A stretch of 41,799 bases of DNA, from assembly GCA_013151865.1 (NCBI GenBank), contig JAADHN010000172.1:1-41799 (forward strand), written 5' to 3'. Numbering within the stretch: position 1 is the stretch's first letter; every line of letters starts with the position of its first letter. Below the pieces are notes generated by a model that did no database searches, was not told the DNA's origin, and was given only the letters and a program-made list of their open reading frames with translations. Of this stretch, positions 34,293 through 41,799 are shown piece after piece. The translations under genes and the position numbers were made by a program. Source of the DNA: Kiritimatiellota bacterium (GTDB lineage: Bacteria > Verrucomicrobiota > Lentisphaeria > Oligosphaerales > JAADHN01).

Positions 34293-37200
34293 TCAGCGCC
34301 CCGTTGCGCCTTTCCGGAGCCGGCTGATGTACTCGGCCGCAGTTCGACGCCAGGCATCGTAATCTGCGGCCCCGTACTTCGCGGCCATGGCCTTGACAAG
34401 TGCGCTCGGCCCTTCTTCCAGCGGTAGTCCCAGCAATGTCCGGCGCAGGTCATCGAGCCAAGCCCGGGCCTGTCGCATTTCCGCGGTATCCACTTTCCTC
34501 GCCGCCGCTGTGTCCAGAAGGTTTTCGAGCGTCGAGAGGTAGCGCATGTCGTCCACTCCCTCGCGATAGCCTTCCCAAAGTCGGGTCGATACGATCTTGC
34601 CGTCGACCGGAAATGCATAGCCGAAATCGTAGCCGTCCGCGTCATCGAGCGGATTGCCGCGATACGAGTTGTACGCCCAAGGGCAGTGGGTCGTGATCGG
34701 GGTGAGCCAGAGCCAATAACCATTACAGAGCCGCGACCATTCCGCCGTAACCTCGATACTGCGCGGGTTGTAGTAGCACCAGGCTTCGTCCCCCGACTTC
34801 TTCAGCTCCGCGGTCAACTCGCTCATGGTGTGCCCCGCCGCGAGCCACTCGTCGATGCTGTGCCCATGATAGCAGCGAATGTCGACGTACGGATCGATCT
34901 CACGAATCATCTCTGCGACACCGGGTCGGGGGCGGTTATGAAACGTGATATAGATGCGCTGGTCCGGCACTTGCCGAACAGCACGCGCCAACCGGATGAA
35001 GCGATCAAGCCGCTTTCGTCCGAACACTTCGTCCATGTGGGTGACCACCAGTTCCGGCCAACCGCGCTTCTTGCCAAGCTCCCGCAGCCCGACGATGGCC
35101 CGCTTGGCGGCGGCCAAAAACTGCGCCCCTTCTTCGCCATCGGTGAGACGCGCCAATTGCTCCAAACCGTCCCAGACGATGAACGGCCCCTGGAACCCGA
35201 ATTCCAGCATGACGTTCACATAGGATTCCACCTGCCCGTAATTGATGGCCACCTCGACGCCGTCTTTGGCATAAACAATCCGCGGCCGCCAGAGCAACCG
35301 GTCAGCCCCGTGCGCCCGGATATCCGCGAGTTCGGCCCGAATGAGCGGCATGGACTCCGGGGTCAAGTTCCGGCGATAGTACAACGCATAGTGCTTGCGG
35401 GGAGGATCCAGCCTGAGCGACAAGACCTCGAACACGACCGGCAAGACCGCCGCCCGGCCGCGACGCGGCGTCACGGTCAAACGGCCGCGATAGACCCCCG
35501 GAACGGCGTCGTTCGGCACGTGTGCAATCACTTGAATACGCCGAAAAGTGTCCGCAGCCATGTCGAACGGAGCGTTTTCGAGCAGGTACCGGCTGCGCAA
35601 CCCCACGTCCTCAGGGGGACGGCTGTAATGCGTTCGCACAAACAGCCGTTTTATCAATCGTACGTCCAAAGCGGCGGCCGGAATGACGGCGTCCCCGTCC
35701 GTGATCGTCAACGGCGAAACAGAAACAGACAAGCCTTGCAAGGGTTTCGAAGCCACGATGACAGCGCCCAGCGACTCGTATTCGCCCGGACATGCGAACG
35801 CCTGCAACACCCGCCTCCGACCAAGCTCCTGCGGCAGCACCGCCGGATCCACGTCGTCCAACGGCGGAAACGCACCAAGGACGAACCCGCCGTCGGTCTC
35901 CGGAGCTTTCGTTCCCAGCGTATTCGGATCGACACTCCGCACCGGGGGCAAGATCACGCGTTCCTCAGGCCTGTCGAGTGTAACTTCTACTGCCATCGGG
36001 AGATAACGCGGAGAAACAACCGCCAGTACCGCCCTGCCCCGCGGCAGTCCACCGATCTCGAAACGTCCTCGGTAATTGGTCCGCGACACCCCCCTGGCGC
36101 TGCTCACTGGGATCCCCGCCATACGCTGCCCATCCGGCCCGACCACGATCCCCACCAAACGGGTCTGGATTCGAGCCGAACGCGTGGGCTTCAGGCCGAA
36201 AGCAAGCTTTCCGAACTTCCCCGGACTGTGGAAACGTCCTCCCACCGGTGCCCATGAGGACAGTTCACCATTGATTTTTCGCTCCCGGCAAACGTTGCCG
36301 CGCCACGGCCCGGCCGACGGGCCGGAGCCGGGGAACGCAGAGAACGGGATTGCCGCTTCCACGGTCCATTCCTTTTCACCGCGCACCGCCCCCACCCGCA
36401 CACGACTCTCCCATTTGGGGTCGCCGCGAGGGGCGCAACGCGCATCGTAAACCGTTCCCAACGCATTGATCGCCCAATGGTAGTATGCCCGCGATCCGGG
36501 CGGCCGAAGGAAGAGTTCGACGCAATCGTCGTTCCAAACCGGGCCGTCGTGCTGGCGAACTGCGGCTGTCAACCGGTTCATTTGAGTTTCCCGGCAGCGT
36601 ACAGCCACATAGATCGCGCGGTCGTCGTATGCAAGGTACGCCGTTGTCCTCTGGCTGATGGAGGCACCGACTGCAGTGTCGTCAAGCGATAACACCAGGG
36701 CCTCCTTCCATGCGGGGTCCTCAATTCGCCCATCGATGACCGGCGCGGAGGCCACACGGCCGATGACGACCTCCGGGACCGGAATGACAGGGGCGGCACC
36801 GGAAAAAGCAATCGGTTTCGCTTGGACAGTCGGCTCGAATGCGAGGACATCGCCGAAAGACGTCCGCGCGACCTCGGACAGACGCACCTCGTCCACCGCG
36901 CCGTTCAAAAACCGGCGGTGTTCCCGAACCTCACCCCCGATCTCGAGCGGGACACGAGACTGAGCCAACCGGCCGGTCAGTGCCTTCGAAGCCTCTGGCC
37001 GACCGTTCACGTACAGTCGCATTCTCTTCCCATCGTATGTGCCGGCCACATGCGTCCATTTTTTCAAAGGCACCCGGGCACGCACCGCCGTCCACTCGCC
37101 ACCCGCACTGATGTAAAAGGTCAGTCCCTGTCCTGTCTGGTCGAGGTACAACCCATACACGGAACTCCGGTAGGCAATTCTCTGCAACTTGTCGCCGGGC

Positions 37201-37505
37201 CCATCCACTCGAATCCAGGCTTCGAGCGTGAGTTCACGGTCCAGGTCCATCACGGGATGATGCGCTACGTACACCCCTCCTTTCCGCGTGTCCAAACCTT
37301 TTCCGAAGCGCCCTCCGGAGCGAACGGCCTGTCCCTGCAGGCGCCCGACGACTCCGACAGGACCGGAATCCGGTACCTCGGCGCCACTCCCTTCAAAATG
37401 ATAGAGCAGCACGGTGTATTCATCCGCCGTGAAGGGGCGGTCGGGCACAGGCGCCGCAGTCGCGCCCAGGGCGATCATCAGGAAAAGTCCGAATGTCATT
37501 CGCAT
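34293..37505 (-). CDS. Secreted LamG-CBM9-GH123-like (DUF4091) glycoside hydrolase
   Basis: A 1070-residue exported protein with a signal peptide (MRMTFGLFLMIALGATAAPV). Residues about 28-210 form a LamG-type jelly-roll (LTLEAWIRV, WTHVAGTYDGKRMRLYVNG). About 245-440 form a CBM9-like module (APVIDGRIEDPAWKEA, DDCVELFLRPPGSRAYYHW). About 455-530 form a carboxypeptidase-regulatory-like fold. About 600-1060 form a DUF4091/GH123-like TIM barrel with the adjacent acid pair THMDEVF (D825, E826), matching the Asp-Glu pair of GH123 N-acetyl-beta-galactosaminidases, and the end signature REGVDDMRYLSTLE. The actual sugar cut is not known. The ATG at 37505 has AAGGAAG upstream; a 76-residue in-frame extension lacks signal character. 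Its promoter is the twin of the one at 16456-16484. Confidence 0.85.
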   Translation of the reverse strand: MRMTFGLFLMIALGATAAPVPDRPFTADEYTVLLYHFEGSGAEVPDSGPVGVVGRLQGQAVRSGGRFGKGLDTRKGGVYVAHHPVMDLDRELTLEAWIRVDGPGDKLQRIAYRSSVYGLYLDQTGQGLTFYISAGGEWTAVRARVPLKKWTHVAGTYDGKRMRLYVNGRPEASKALTGRLAQSRVPLEIGGEVREHRRFLNGAVDEVRLSEVARTSFGDVLAFEPTVQAKPIAFSGAAPVIPVPEVVIGRVASAPVIDGRIEDPAWKEALVLSLDDTAVGASISQRTTAYLAYDDRAIYVAVRCRETQMNRLTAAVRQHDGPVWNDDCVELFLRPPGSRAYYHWAINALGTVYDARCAPRGDPKWESRVRVGAVRGEKEWTVEAAIPFSAFPGSGPSAGPWRGNVCRERKINGELSSWAPVGGRFHSPGKFGKLAFGLKPTRSARIQTRLVGIVVGPDGQRMAGIPVSSARGVSRTNYRGRFEIGGLPRGRAVLAVVSPRYLPMAVEVTLDRPEERVILPPVRSVDPNTLGTKAPETDGGFVLGAFPPLDDVDPAVLPQELGRRRVLQAFACPGEYESLGAVIVASKPLQGLSVSVSPLTITDGDAVIPAAALDVRLIKRLFVRTHYSRPPEDVGLRSRYLLENAPFDMAADTFRRIQVIAHVPNDAVPGVYRGRLTVTPRRGRAAVLPVVFEVLSLRLDPPRKHYALYYRRNLTPESMPLIRAELADIRAHGADRLLWRPRIVYAKDGVEVAINYGQVESYVNVMLEFGFQGPFIVWDGLEQLARLTDGEEGAQFLAAAKRAIVGLRELGKKRGWPELVVTHMDEVFGRKRLDRFIRLARAVRQVPDQRIYITFHNRPRPGVAEMIREIDPYVDIRCYHGHSIDEWLAAGHTMSELTAELKKSGDEAWCYYNPRSIEVTAEWSRLCNGYWLWLTPITTHCPWAYNSYRGNPLDDADGYDFGYAFPVDGKIVSTRLWEGYREGVDDMRYLSTLENLLDTAAARKVDTAEMRQARAWLDDLRRTLLGLPLEEGPSALVKAMAAKYGAADYDAWRRTAAEYISRLRKGATGR

Positions 37506-37695
37506 GATTGACTTCCTTTTCTGCCATTTGGCTGTGTGCGCGGAAAAAGGCGACCTGAGAGAGAAACGGCAGCAAAGCGGCAACGAGCGCTCAACCGTTT
37601 TCCCCGTAACGTTCGGCAGGGCGCCGATACTTGGCGCAGGAGCCCCGGAAAAAACAGGGCAGCAGCCCGTGAACGTCCCACGCCGAACGGCCGCT

Positions 37696-37716
37696 CGAAT
37701 CGCTCCGCCCCTCCAC
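37696..37716 (-). promoter_or_regulatory. Conserved leader motif, copy 2
   Basis: Plus strand: GAATCGCTCC then GCCCCTCCACC (with C/T changes beyond), aligned with 16370-16391 at about 20 of 22 positions with one gap. It lies about 70 bp downstream of the -10 box, nearly the same place as copy 1. Confidence 0.45.
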
Positions 37717-37786
37717 CACCCCCTCTGCCCCACAAGGTCGCCACCGCATAATGATCGTCCACACTCCCCAAGCGGTTCGAGTTCGA

Positions 37787-37815
37787 ATAGTAATGTTCCC
37801 CTACTGACTTGTCAA
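37787..37815 (-). promoter_or_regulatory. Promoter 2 of the GH123-like gene (twin promoter family)
   Basis: Minus strand: TTGACA (37815-37810), 17-bp spacer with AGGGGAACAT, then TACTAT (37792-37787) followed by TCGAACT. Identical spacing and 32 of 38 positions shared with the promoter at 16456-16484. The conserved spacer argues for a regulator or special polymerase contact. Confidence 0.72.
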
Positions 37816-37837
37816 GCCGAGTGAAACCGTCTACTGT
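37809..37837 (+). promoter_or_regulatory. Possible opposite-facing promoter sharing the -35 palindrome
   Basis: TTGTCA (37809-37814), 17-bp spacer, TACTGT (37832-37837). Same geometry as at 16478-16506. The -10 matches consensus at only three of six positions, so support rests on the parallel arrangement. It would give the beta-helix gene a leader of about 430 nt. Confidence 0.35.
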
Positions 37838-38275
37838 ATGCAGAACATCAACAGGTTGCGACCCACAGCCTGGACGCGCACTGCGTTTCCTGCGGCGATT
37901 CGCACCCCCTCCGAACGAACGCGTAAACGGCGAGGAGTCGCCGCTTCCTTTGGCCCTCTCCCCCGGGTCGGCTTCGTCCCGGCGCCACTGCTCCGGCAGC
38001 ATCGATCCCCGCGAAGATAAGCCGAAGCGAGTGGAAGCAGGCTCTGGCAGGACGCTGTCGAGCTACTTGTGTCCGTGCCCGTCTGCCACGCGGCGGCGCC
38101 GTTGCGACTTGCTCCGTTGCTGCGATCAGCCCGTAAGACAGGGTGTTGCTGTGAACGCGGCCCGCAGTTGGCGTGCTGCAGCCCCAACCACCCCGTTTCA
38201 GGACTTCTTGATCCAGCGCCCGTTCTTTTCCGGAACCAATCCGGAACCAAGAAAAGCTTGCAGGAGGTCCGTGCA

Positions 38276-41200
38276 ATGTCACAATCGCGATTTGCCACGG
38301 TATTGATCGCGGTCTTGAGCTGTTTCCAACCGATGTGCGTTCCGGCCGCCGAGCCCAACGACAACGCAACGCGGCCATCTGCGAGGCAGGACCGGCGCAA
38401 GTACTTCATTGACTTCGAAAACGGCGACGACCGCAACTCCGGCGCCAGGGACGCGCCTTGGCGGCATCATCCATGGGACAAAAACGCCACCGGCAATGCC
38501 GCAGAAGCACGGGGGGTGGCAACCTATGTCTTCAAGAAAGGCGTCATCTATCGCGGAAGTCTTGTCGCACGCGATTCTGGCGAGCCGGGCAATCCAATCG
38601 TTTTGACGGCAGAACCGAATTGGGGCAAAGGAAAGGCGTGGATATTCGGCTCGGAACGAATCGTTGCCGGATGGAAAAGATGCAATGATAAACAATGCGC
38701 AAAGATTCCCAAGAAAACCAGGGGCGCGACATGGTATCAAGATCTCACCCTGGACTATGTCCCGATGATGGCGTACGAACTACGCGGGAGTACGGTAACC
38801 GCAATGAACATCGCGCGTGCACCAAATTGGACGATTTCAGACCCCGATGACCCGCGAAAGGAATGGTGGGAATTCACAAATACAATCGTAGAATACCGAA
38901 TTACGCTGGACAACGTCGACGGCTTCAAGGTCGGCGACGCCGTATTCGGCAGCGGCAAGTGGGTTGATCGCTGGGGGGATAAGCTGAACATCGACCAGGG
39001 AGTCAACAGGATCGTCGATCTCGGGGACAACTGGATAATCGTTCGCGTCGAGAAAAAGAAGAAAGGTGAATTCAGTAAAGACGCCAAGGTCACTAATGGC
39101 AAGACGACCCATACCATTCAGAAGATAAAGAAAGAGTCCAGGAGGTTTCAAGACCGCCTGCATTTGACCCAGTCGGCCCCCGATTACTGGCGGGGCGGCG
39201 TGATTTGGTTCGAAGGGTCGGCCACTATGCCCATTCCCAGAATTGCCGTTATCGACGGATACGACCCGGCCAGGAACGAGATATCCTTTGAATCAAGATG
39301 GGGAGCGGACCAATACTGCCGCTACTTTATCGAAGGGCTGCCGCAGTTGCTCGATGCGACAAACGAATGGTGCTACGTGAAAAACGGCAGGAATAAAGGC
39401 CGTATCTACATTAGGCTGAACCAGAACCGTAACCCAAACACCGCGATCATTGAGATTGCGAAACACCGGACGTTTCTCAGCATTGACGGCAGAAAACACA
39501 TCCTCGTCAGAAACCTCCACTTGAGGTTCTTTAATGCCTACGATTCCCGCGAGCCCTACAAGGCCCGCAACCCAATGTATTACAGCTCCGTGTTCAGGAT
39601 TACCGGCGACTCTGGAGACATATCGATCCTGGAGTGCGAGATAGAACATTCTTCCCAGGGGATCTCACTGTTCCCGAACGGCAGTAATCAACTGCTCGAC
39701 GACTTCAAGTTCAACCGCAACCGAATCGCCGATTTGGAATGCAACGCCATAACATGTTCGCTGACCGAGCAGATGTGGGAACTGAGGAACAAAGGAGTCA
39801 TCGGGTCGGTTCGCCAGTCGAGGATCAAGCATGTCCAAGTCAGTGGCAACCGAATCCAGAACTGCGGCTTCAGAACGCAAAACTTCAACCCCGTTGGCGT
39901 CATTGGGTTGAGAGGTGCGGAGTTGGTGGAAATCTCCCACAATATTGTGGATACGGCCTATGAGCCGGGAATCCTGGTCAAAAACGGGGGCTATTATGAG
40001 CAGCAATGGCATCATTACCGGATGGATTACCCCTTGAGTCGGACTTTCATTTTTGGCAACGTGGTTACCAACACGGTCCTGGCGGCCCAAGATTACGGCG
40101 GAATCGCTTCTTGGCATGGAGGACCGGTGTACATTTACAATAACATTTCCGGGAATGCCGTTGGAGCAAAGTACGCAGAAAAAAAGAAGTTTCCGAACAA
40201 AAAGGATTGGTACCGTACAGGCTGCTATGCTCCGGCCATCTATTTGGACCAGGGATACAAGCACTATGTGTTCAATAATATCCTTTGGGGAAAGAACAAC
40301 AATGAGAACGATTGGATCTACAATTCCGTTGCATTCAACGAGGCCGAAGGTTTTATGAACGTCGTGTTCAACAACACAATGTATAACTGCGCTGTGGGGC
40401 TTCATAAAGGCATGGGAATGCACAATAGATGCTACTATCTTAACAACCTTTTCATCGCCATAGGCGAACGATACATAGATCAAGAAGTTTACGGGAAGAA
40501 TATCGGAGAAGCCCTGCAATATGACTCCCTGGCGTATGCAGGGAATGTCTTTTGCGGTCACGGGAGGGGCGTATTTGGTCGCCTCAGGGCAGGGAAGGAC
40601 TTTTCAACCCTCTCGGATTGGGTCCGGAATCTCAAGAAACAGAAGGCCATGGTCGCCGGCACGGGTGTGGTGACCGGGGCGCCGCAGGTGATGGACGCCG
40701 AGAAACATGATTTCAGACCGCGGAGAGCCGCAGTCTGCATCGACAAGGCCAAGAAGGTCTTCGTCCCGTGGGGATTGTATAAAGTGGTTGGCGAATGGGG
40801 GTTCTACCAACATCCCGCGGATGTGACGCGGATATTGGACGAGCATATAAACTGGAACAAGGATTGGTCCACACGGGTGGAGGTGCGGGCCGGGCGCACT
40901 CCGCGGTACGATCTGAAAGCTCACGGGGTCGGCGGATCGAATTTCAGGGCGGGAATACTGGAAGACTGGGTCAAAGGCGCGCTTTCCCTCGACGGCGAAA
41001 GGCAGTACTGCAGTCTCGAGGCGAGAGAATGCCGGCTGCTCGACATGGACGCGAACAATTTCCTGGTCGAGGTTGTCGTCCTCGTCCCCCAAAACGAAAC
41101 TGACGGACCCCTTGTCGTCAAGCGAGACCGCGCGAAAGGGTACAGTTTGTTGGTCGAGGGCGGCAGGCTGAAGATGCGACTGGATTTCGGCACAGAAACT

Positions 41201-41587
41201 TGTTCGCGATGGAGCGCCGTGAGAATAAACGACGGACAGTGGCGGCACGTCGTCGTCGAGGTGGACCGGAACAAGCAGGAGGGCATAAACATATACGTTG
41301 ACGGAAAACTCCGGAACGGGAGATTCGGCGGCAGAATGAACGCCGACACGAGCCTGCGCAACAGCGGCGACTTCAATGTCGGCCGCGATGGAACGGGTGG
41401 ATATCTTGCCTGCACACTTGATTTTCTGCGGGTCTCCCGCGGGACATTGGCTCAAGCGGAAACGACCATTGAAGAACTGTACGACTGGGAGTTCAACGGC
41501 CCATTCTTGAAAGACTTCTACGGCCGTCCGACACTCGGCAAGGCCCGGGATACGGGGGCGATCGAGTACGTTCCCGGCACCAACTGA
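38276..41587 (+). CDS. Large secreted right-handed beta-helix protein with C-terminal LamG domain
   Basis: A 1103-residue exported protein with a signal peptide (ATVLIAVLSCFQPMCVPAAE). The N-terminal KYFIDFENGDDRNSG and GVIYRG...GEPGNPIVLTAEP pattern, then Asn-rich strands such as VSGNRIQNCG, EISHNIVDTAYEPGI, YNNISGNAVG and FNNTMYNC (about residues 380-800), mark a right-handed parallel beta-helix, a fold common in polysaccharide lyases and glycanases. About 881-1068 resembles a LamG jelly-roll (WRHVVVEVDRNKQEGINIYVDGKL). Catalytic residues cannot be named. The ATG at 38276 has AGGAGG upstream. Base use is lower in GC with more AAA, AGA, AGG and ATA codons than neighbours, and an integrase remnant follows, both hinting at transfer. 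Confidence 0.82.
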   Translation: MSQSRFATVLIAVLSCFQPMCVPAAEPNDNATRPSARQDRRKYFIDFENGDDRNSGARDAPWRHHPWDKNATGNAAEARGVATYVFKKGVIYRGSLVARDSGEPGNPIVLTAEPNWGKGKAWIFGSERIVAGWKRCNDKQCAKIPKKTRGATWYQDLTLDYVPMMAYELRGSTVTAMNIARAPNWTISDPDDPRKEWWEFTNTIVEYRITLDNVDGFKVGDAVFGSGKWVDRWGDKLNIDQGVNRIVDLGDNWIIVRVEKKKKGEFSKDAKVTNGKTTHTIQKIKKESRRFQDRLHLTQSAPDYWRGGVIWFEGSATMPIPRIAVIDGYDPARNEISFESRWGADQYCRYFIEGLPQLLDATNEWCYVKNGRNKGRIYIRLNQNRNPNTAIIEIAKHRTFLSIDGRKHILVRNLHLRFFNAYDSREPYKARNPMYYSSVFRITGDSGDISILECEIEHSSQGISLFPNGSNQLLDDFKFNRNRIADLECNAITCSLTEQMWELRNKGVIGSVRQSRIKHVQVSGNRIQNCGFRTQNFNPVGVIGLRGAELVEISHNIVDTAYEPGILVKNGGYYEQQWHHYRMDYPLSRTFIFGNVVTNTVLAAQDYGGIASWHGGPVYIYNNISGNAVGAKYAEKKKFPNKKDWYRTGCYAPAIYLDQGYKHYVFNNILWGKNNNENDWIYNSVAFNEAEGFMNVVFNNTMYNCAVGLHKGMGMHNRCYYLNNLFIAIGERYIDQEVYGKNIGEALQYDSLAYAGNVFCGHGRGVFGRLRAGKDFSTLSDWVRNLKKQKAMVAGTGVVTGAPQVMDAEKHDFRPRRAAVCIDKAKKVFVPWGLYKVVGEWGFYQHPADVTRILDEHINWNKDWSTRVEVRAGRTPRYDLKAHGVGGSNFRAGILEDWVKGALSLDGERQYCSLEARECRLLDMDANNFLVEVVVLVPQNETDGPLVVKRDRAKGYSLLVEGGRLKMRLDFGTETCSRWSAVRINDGQWRHVVVEVDRNKQEGINIYVDGKLRNGRFGGRMNADTSLRNSGDFNVGRDGTGGYLACTLDFLRVSRGTLAQAETTIEELYDWEFNGPFLKDFYGRPTLGKARDTGAIEYVPGTN

Positions 41588-41640
41588 CTATGTCGAAGTG
41601 TGGGCGGAGTCACCCGTTTTGGAATCGCGGCTTGCCGATT

Positions 41641-41799
41641 GAAGCATCCCACTTCGCGGGCGTACGCCTCTCCCGAGCGCCGGGAAAGGCCCGTCAATAC
41701 CAGGGAGTCGGCCACATAGCGGTACCAGGCGTTGGCGTCGCAACCATCGAAGTCGAGGTCAGGAAGCGGGTTGACAGCGGCGGCGGGACGGGTAGGTTC
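41641..41799 (-). pseudogene. Truncated tyrosine recombinase (integrase) N-terminal fragment, runs off the window
   Basis: Reading the minus strand inward from the window edge, the open frame gives DFDGCDANAWYRYVADSL and then VLTGLSRRSGEAYAREVGCF. This looks like the SAM-like N-terminal (core-binding) domain of phage/integron-type tyrosine recombinases (compare L.LRGLS.RT..AY...V). The similarity stops near 41641. The frame then runs into the tail of the beta-helix gene and ends at 41518 with unrelated residues, and no other frame continues the domain. The catalytic Arg-His-Tyr domain is therefore missing. The start lies at or beyond the window edge. A decayed mobile element end is the simplest reading. 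Confidence 0.5.

Larger units (their letters stand above)
37506..38275. other. Divergent control region between two secreted-protein genes
   Basis: About 770 bp. The left part is the leader (about 275 nt) of the GH123-like gene and carries the conserved motif at 37696-37716. Promoters lie at 37787-37837. The right 430 bp up to 38275 show no supported gene, although frames are open. AGGAGG just before 38276 is a strong binding site. Confidence 0.5.

Noticed and set aside
34686-36257. 523-codon plus-strand open frame over the GH123-like gene
   Set aside because: Antisense shadow with Arg/Pro/His-rich residues and no domain.

Overview
The window is visibly G+C-rich (about 60-odd per cent by eye, except two lower-GC patches). 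It reads as a chromosomal segment of a free-living Gram-negative-type bacterium. Large exported glycosidase-like proteins built from CBM9, LamG and GH123-type modules sit beside a DUF116-polyprenyl synthase fusion and a squalene-hopene-cyclase-like protein. Together they suggest the PVC superphylum or an allied candidate phylum (Planctomycetota, Lentisphaerota/Kiritimatiellota, Hydrogenedentota or similar). The sequence alone does not settle which.

Layout. 0.3-5.2 kb: a DegT-family aminotransferase, hemB (minus strand), an apparently orphan larE, tRNA-Gly(GCC), and a small CBM9-like protein behind a perfect palindrome. 5.3-9.0 kb: a polytopic GT87-like glycosyltransferase next to a three-domain fusion (GT2 + TIGR04282-like + TIGR04283-like). 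9.3-16.3 kb: a cytoplasmic GH2 beta-mannosidase-like enzyme, convergent with a 1307-residue exported multidomain protein. 16.9-20.7 kb: a terpenoid pair, class II triterpene cyclase and DUF116-polyprenyl synthase. 21-23.6 kb: ftsW and murG. 23.6-25.3 kb: a DUF47 regulator and PiT phosphate permease. 25.7-29.7 kb: a MacB/LolCDE-like ABC permease and ATPase, followed by two paralogous exported or membrane-anchored proteins of apparent thioredoxin fold that lack CXXC. 30-34.1 kb: tRNA-Gly(CCC), a striking stem-loop with a pyrimidine loop, tRNA-Arg(TCG), argG, argH and tRNA-Arg(TCT). 34.3-41.6 kb: a LamG-CBM9-GH123-like secreted protein, divergent from a large secreted beta-helix/LamG protein of lower GC. 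The window ends in the remnant of a tyrosine recombinase.

How the parts fit. The exported glycosidase-like genes, the CBM9-like protein and the beta-mannosidase point to use of complex polysaccharides. The two large minus-strand secreted genes (12.3-16.2 kb and 34.3-37.5 kb) lie 21 kb apart but start from nearly identical promoters: 32 of 38 positions match, with TTGACA, a 17-bp spacer containing AGGGGAACAT, and an A.TAT -10. Each promoter is followed by a long leader carrying a second short conserved motif. Each also overlaps a possible opposite-facing promoter through a shared palindromic -35. This looks like a small co-regulated set and is the most unexpected signal here.

Other notable items are the triple glycosyltransferase fusion, the terpenoid pair, the single-Cys thioredoxin-like pair behind an ABC exporter, and a candidate small RNA or terminator with an anti-Shine-Dalgarno-like loop. 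All assignments were made by reading motifs; no database search was run.
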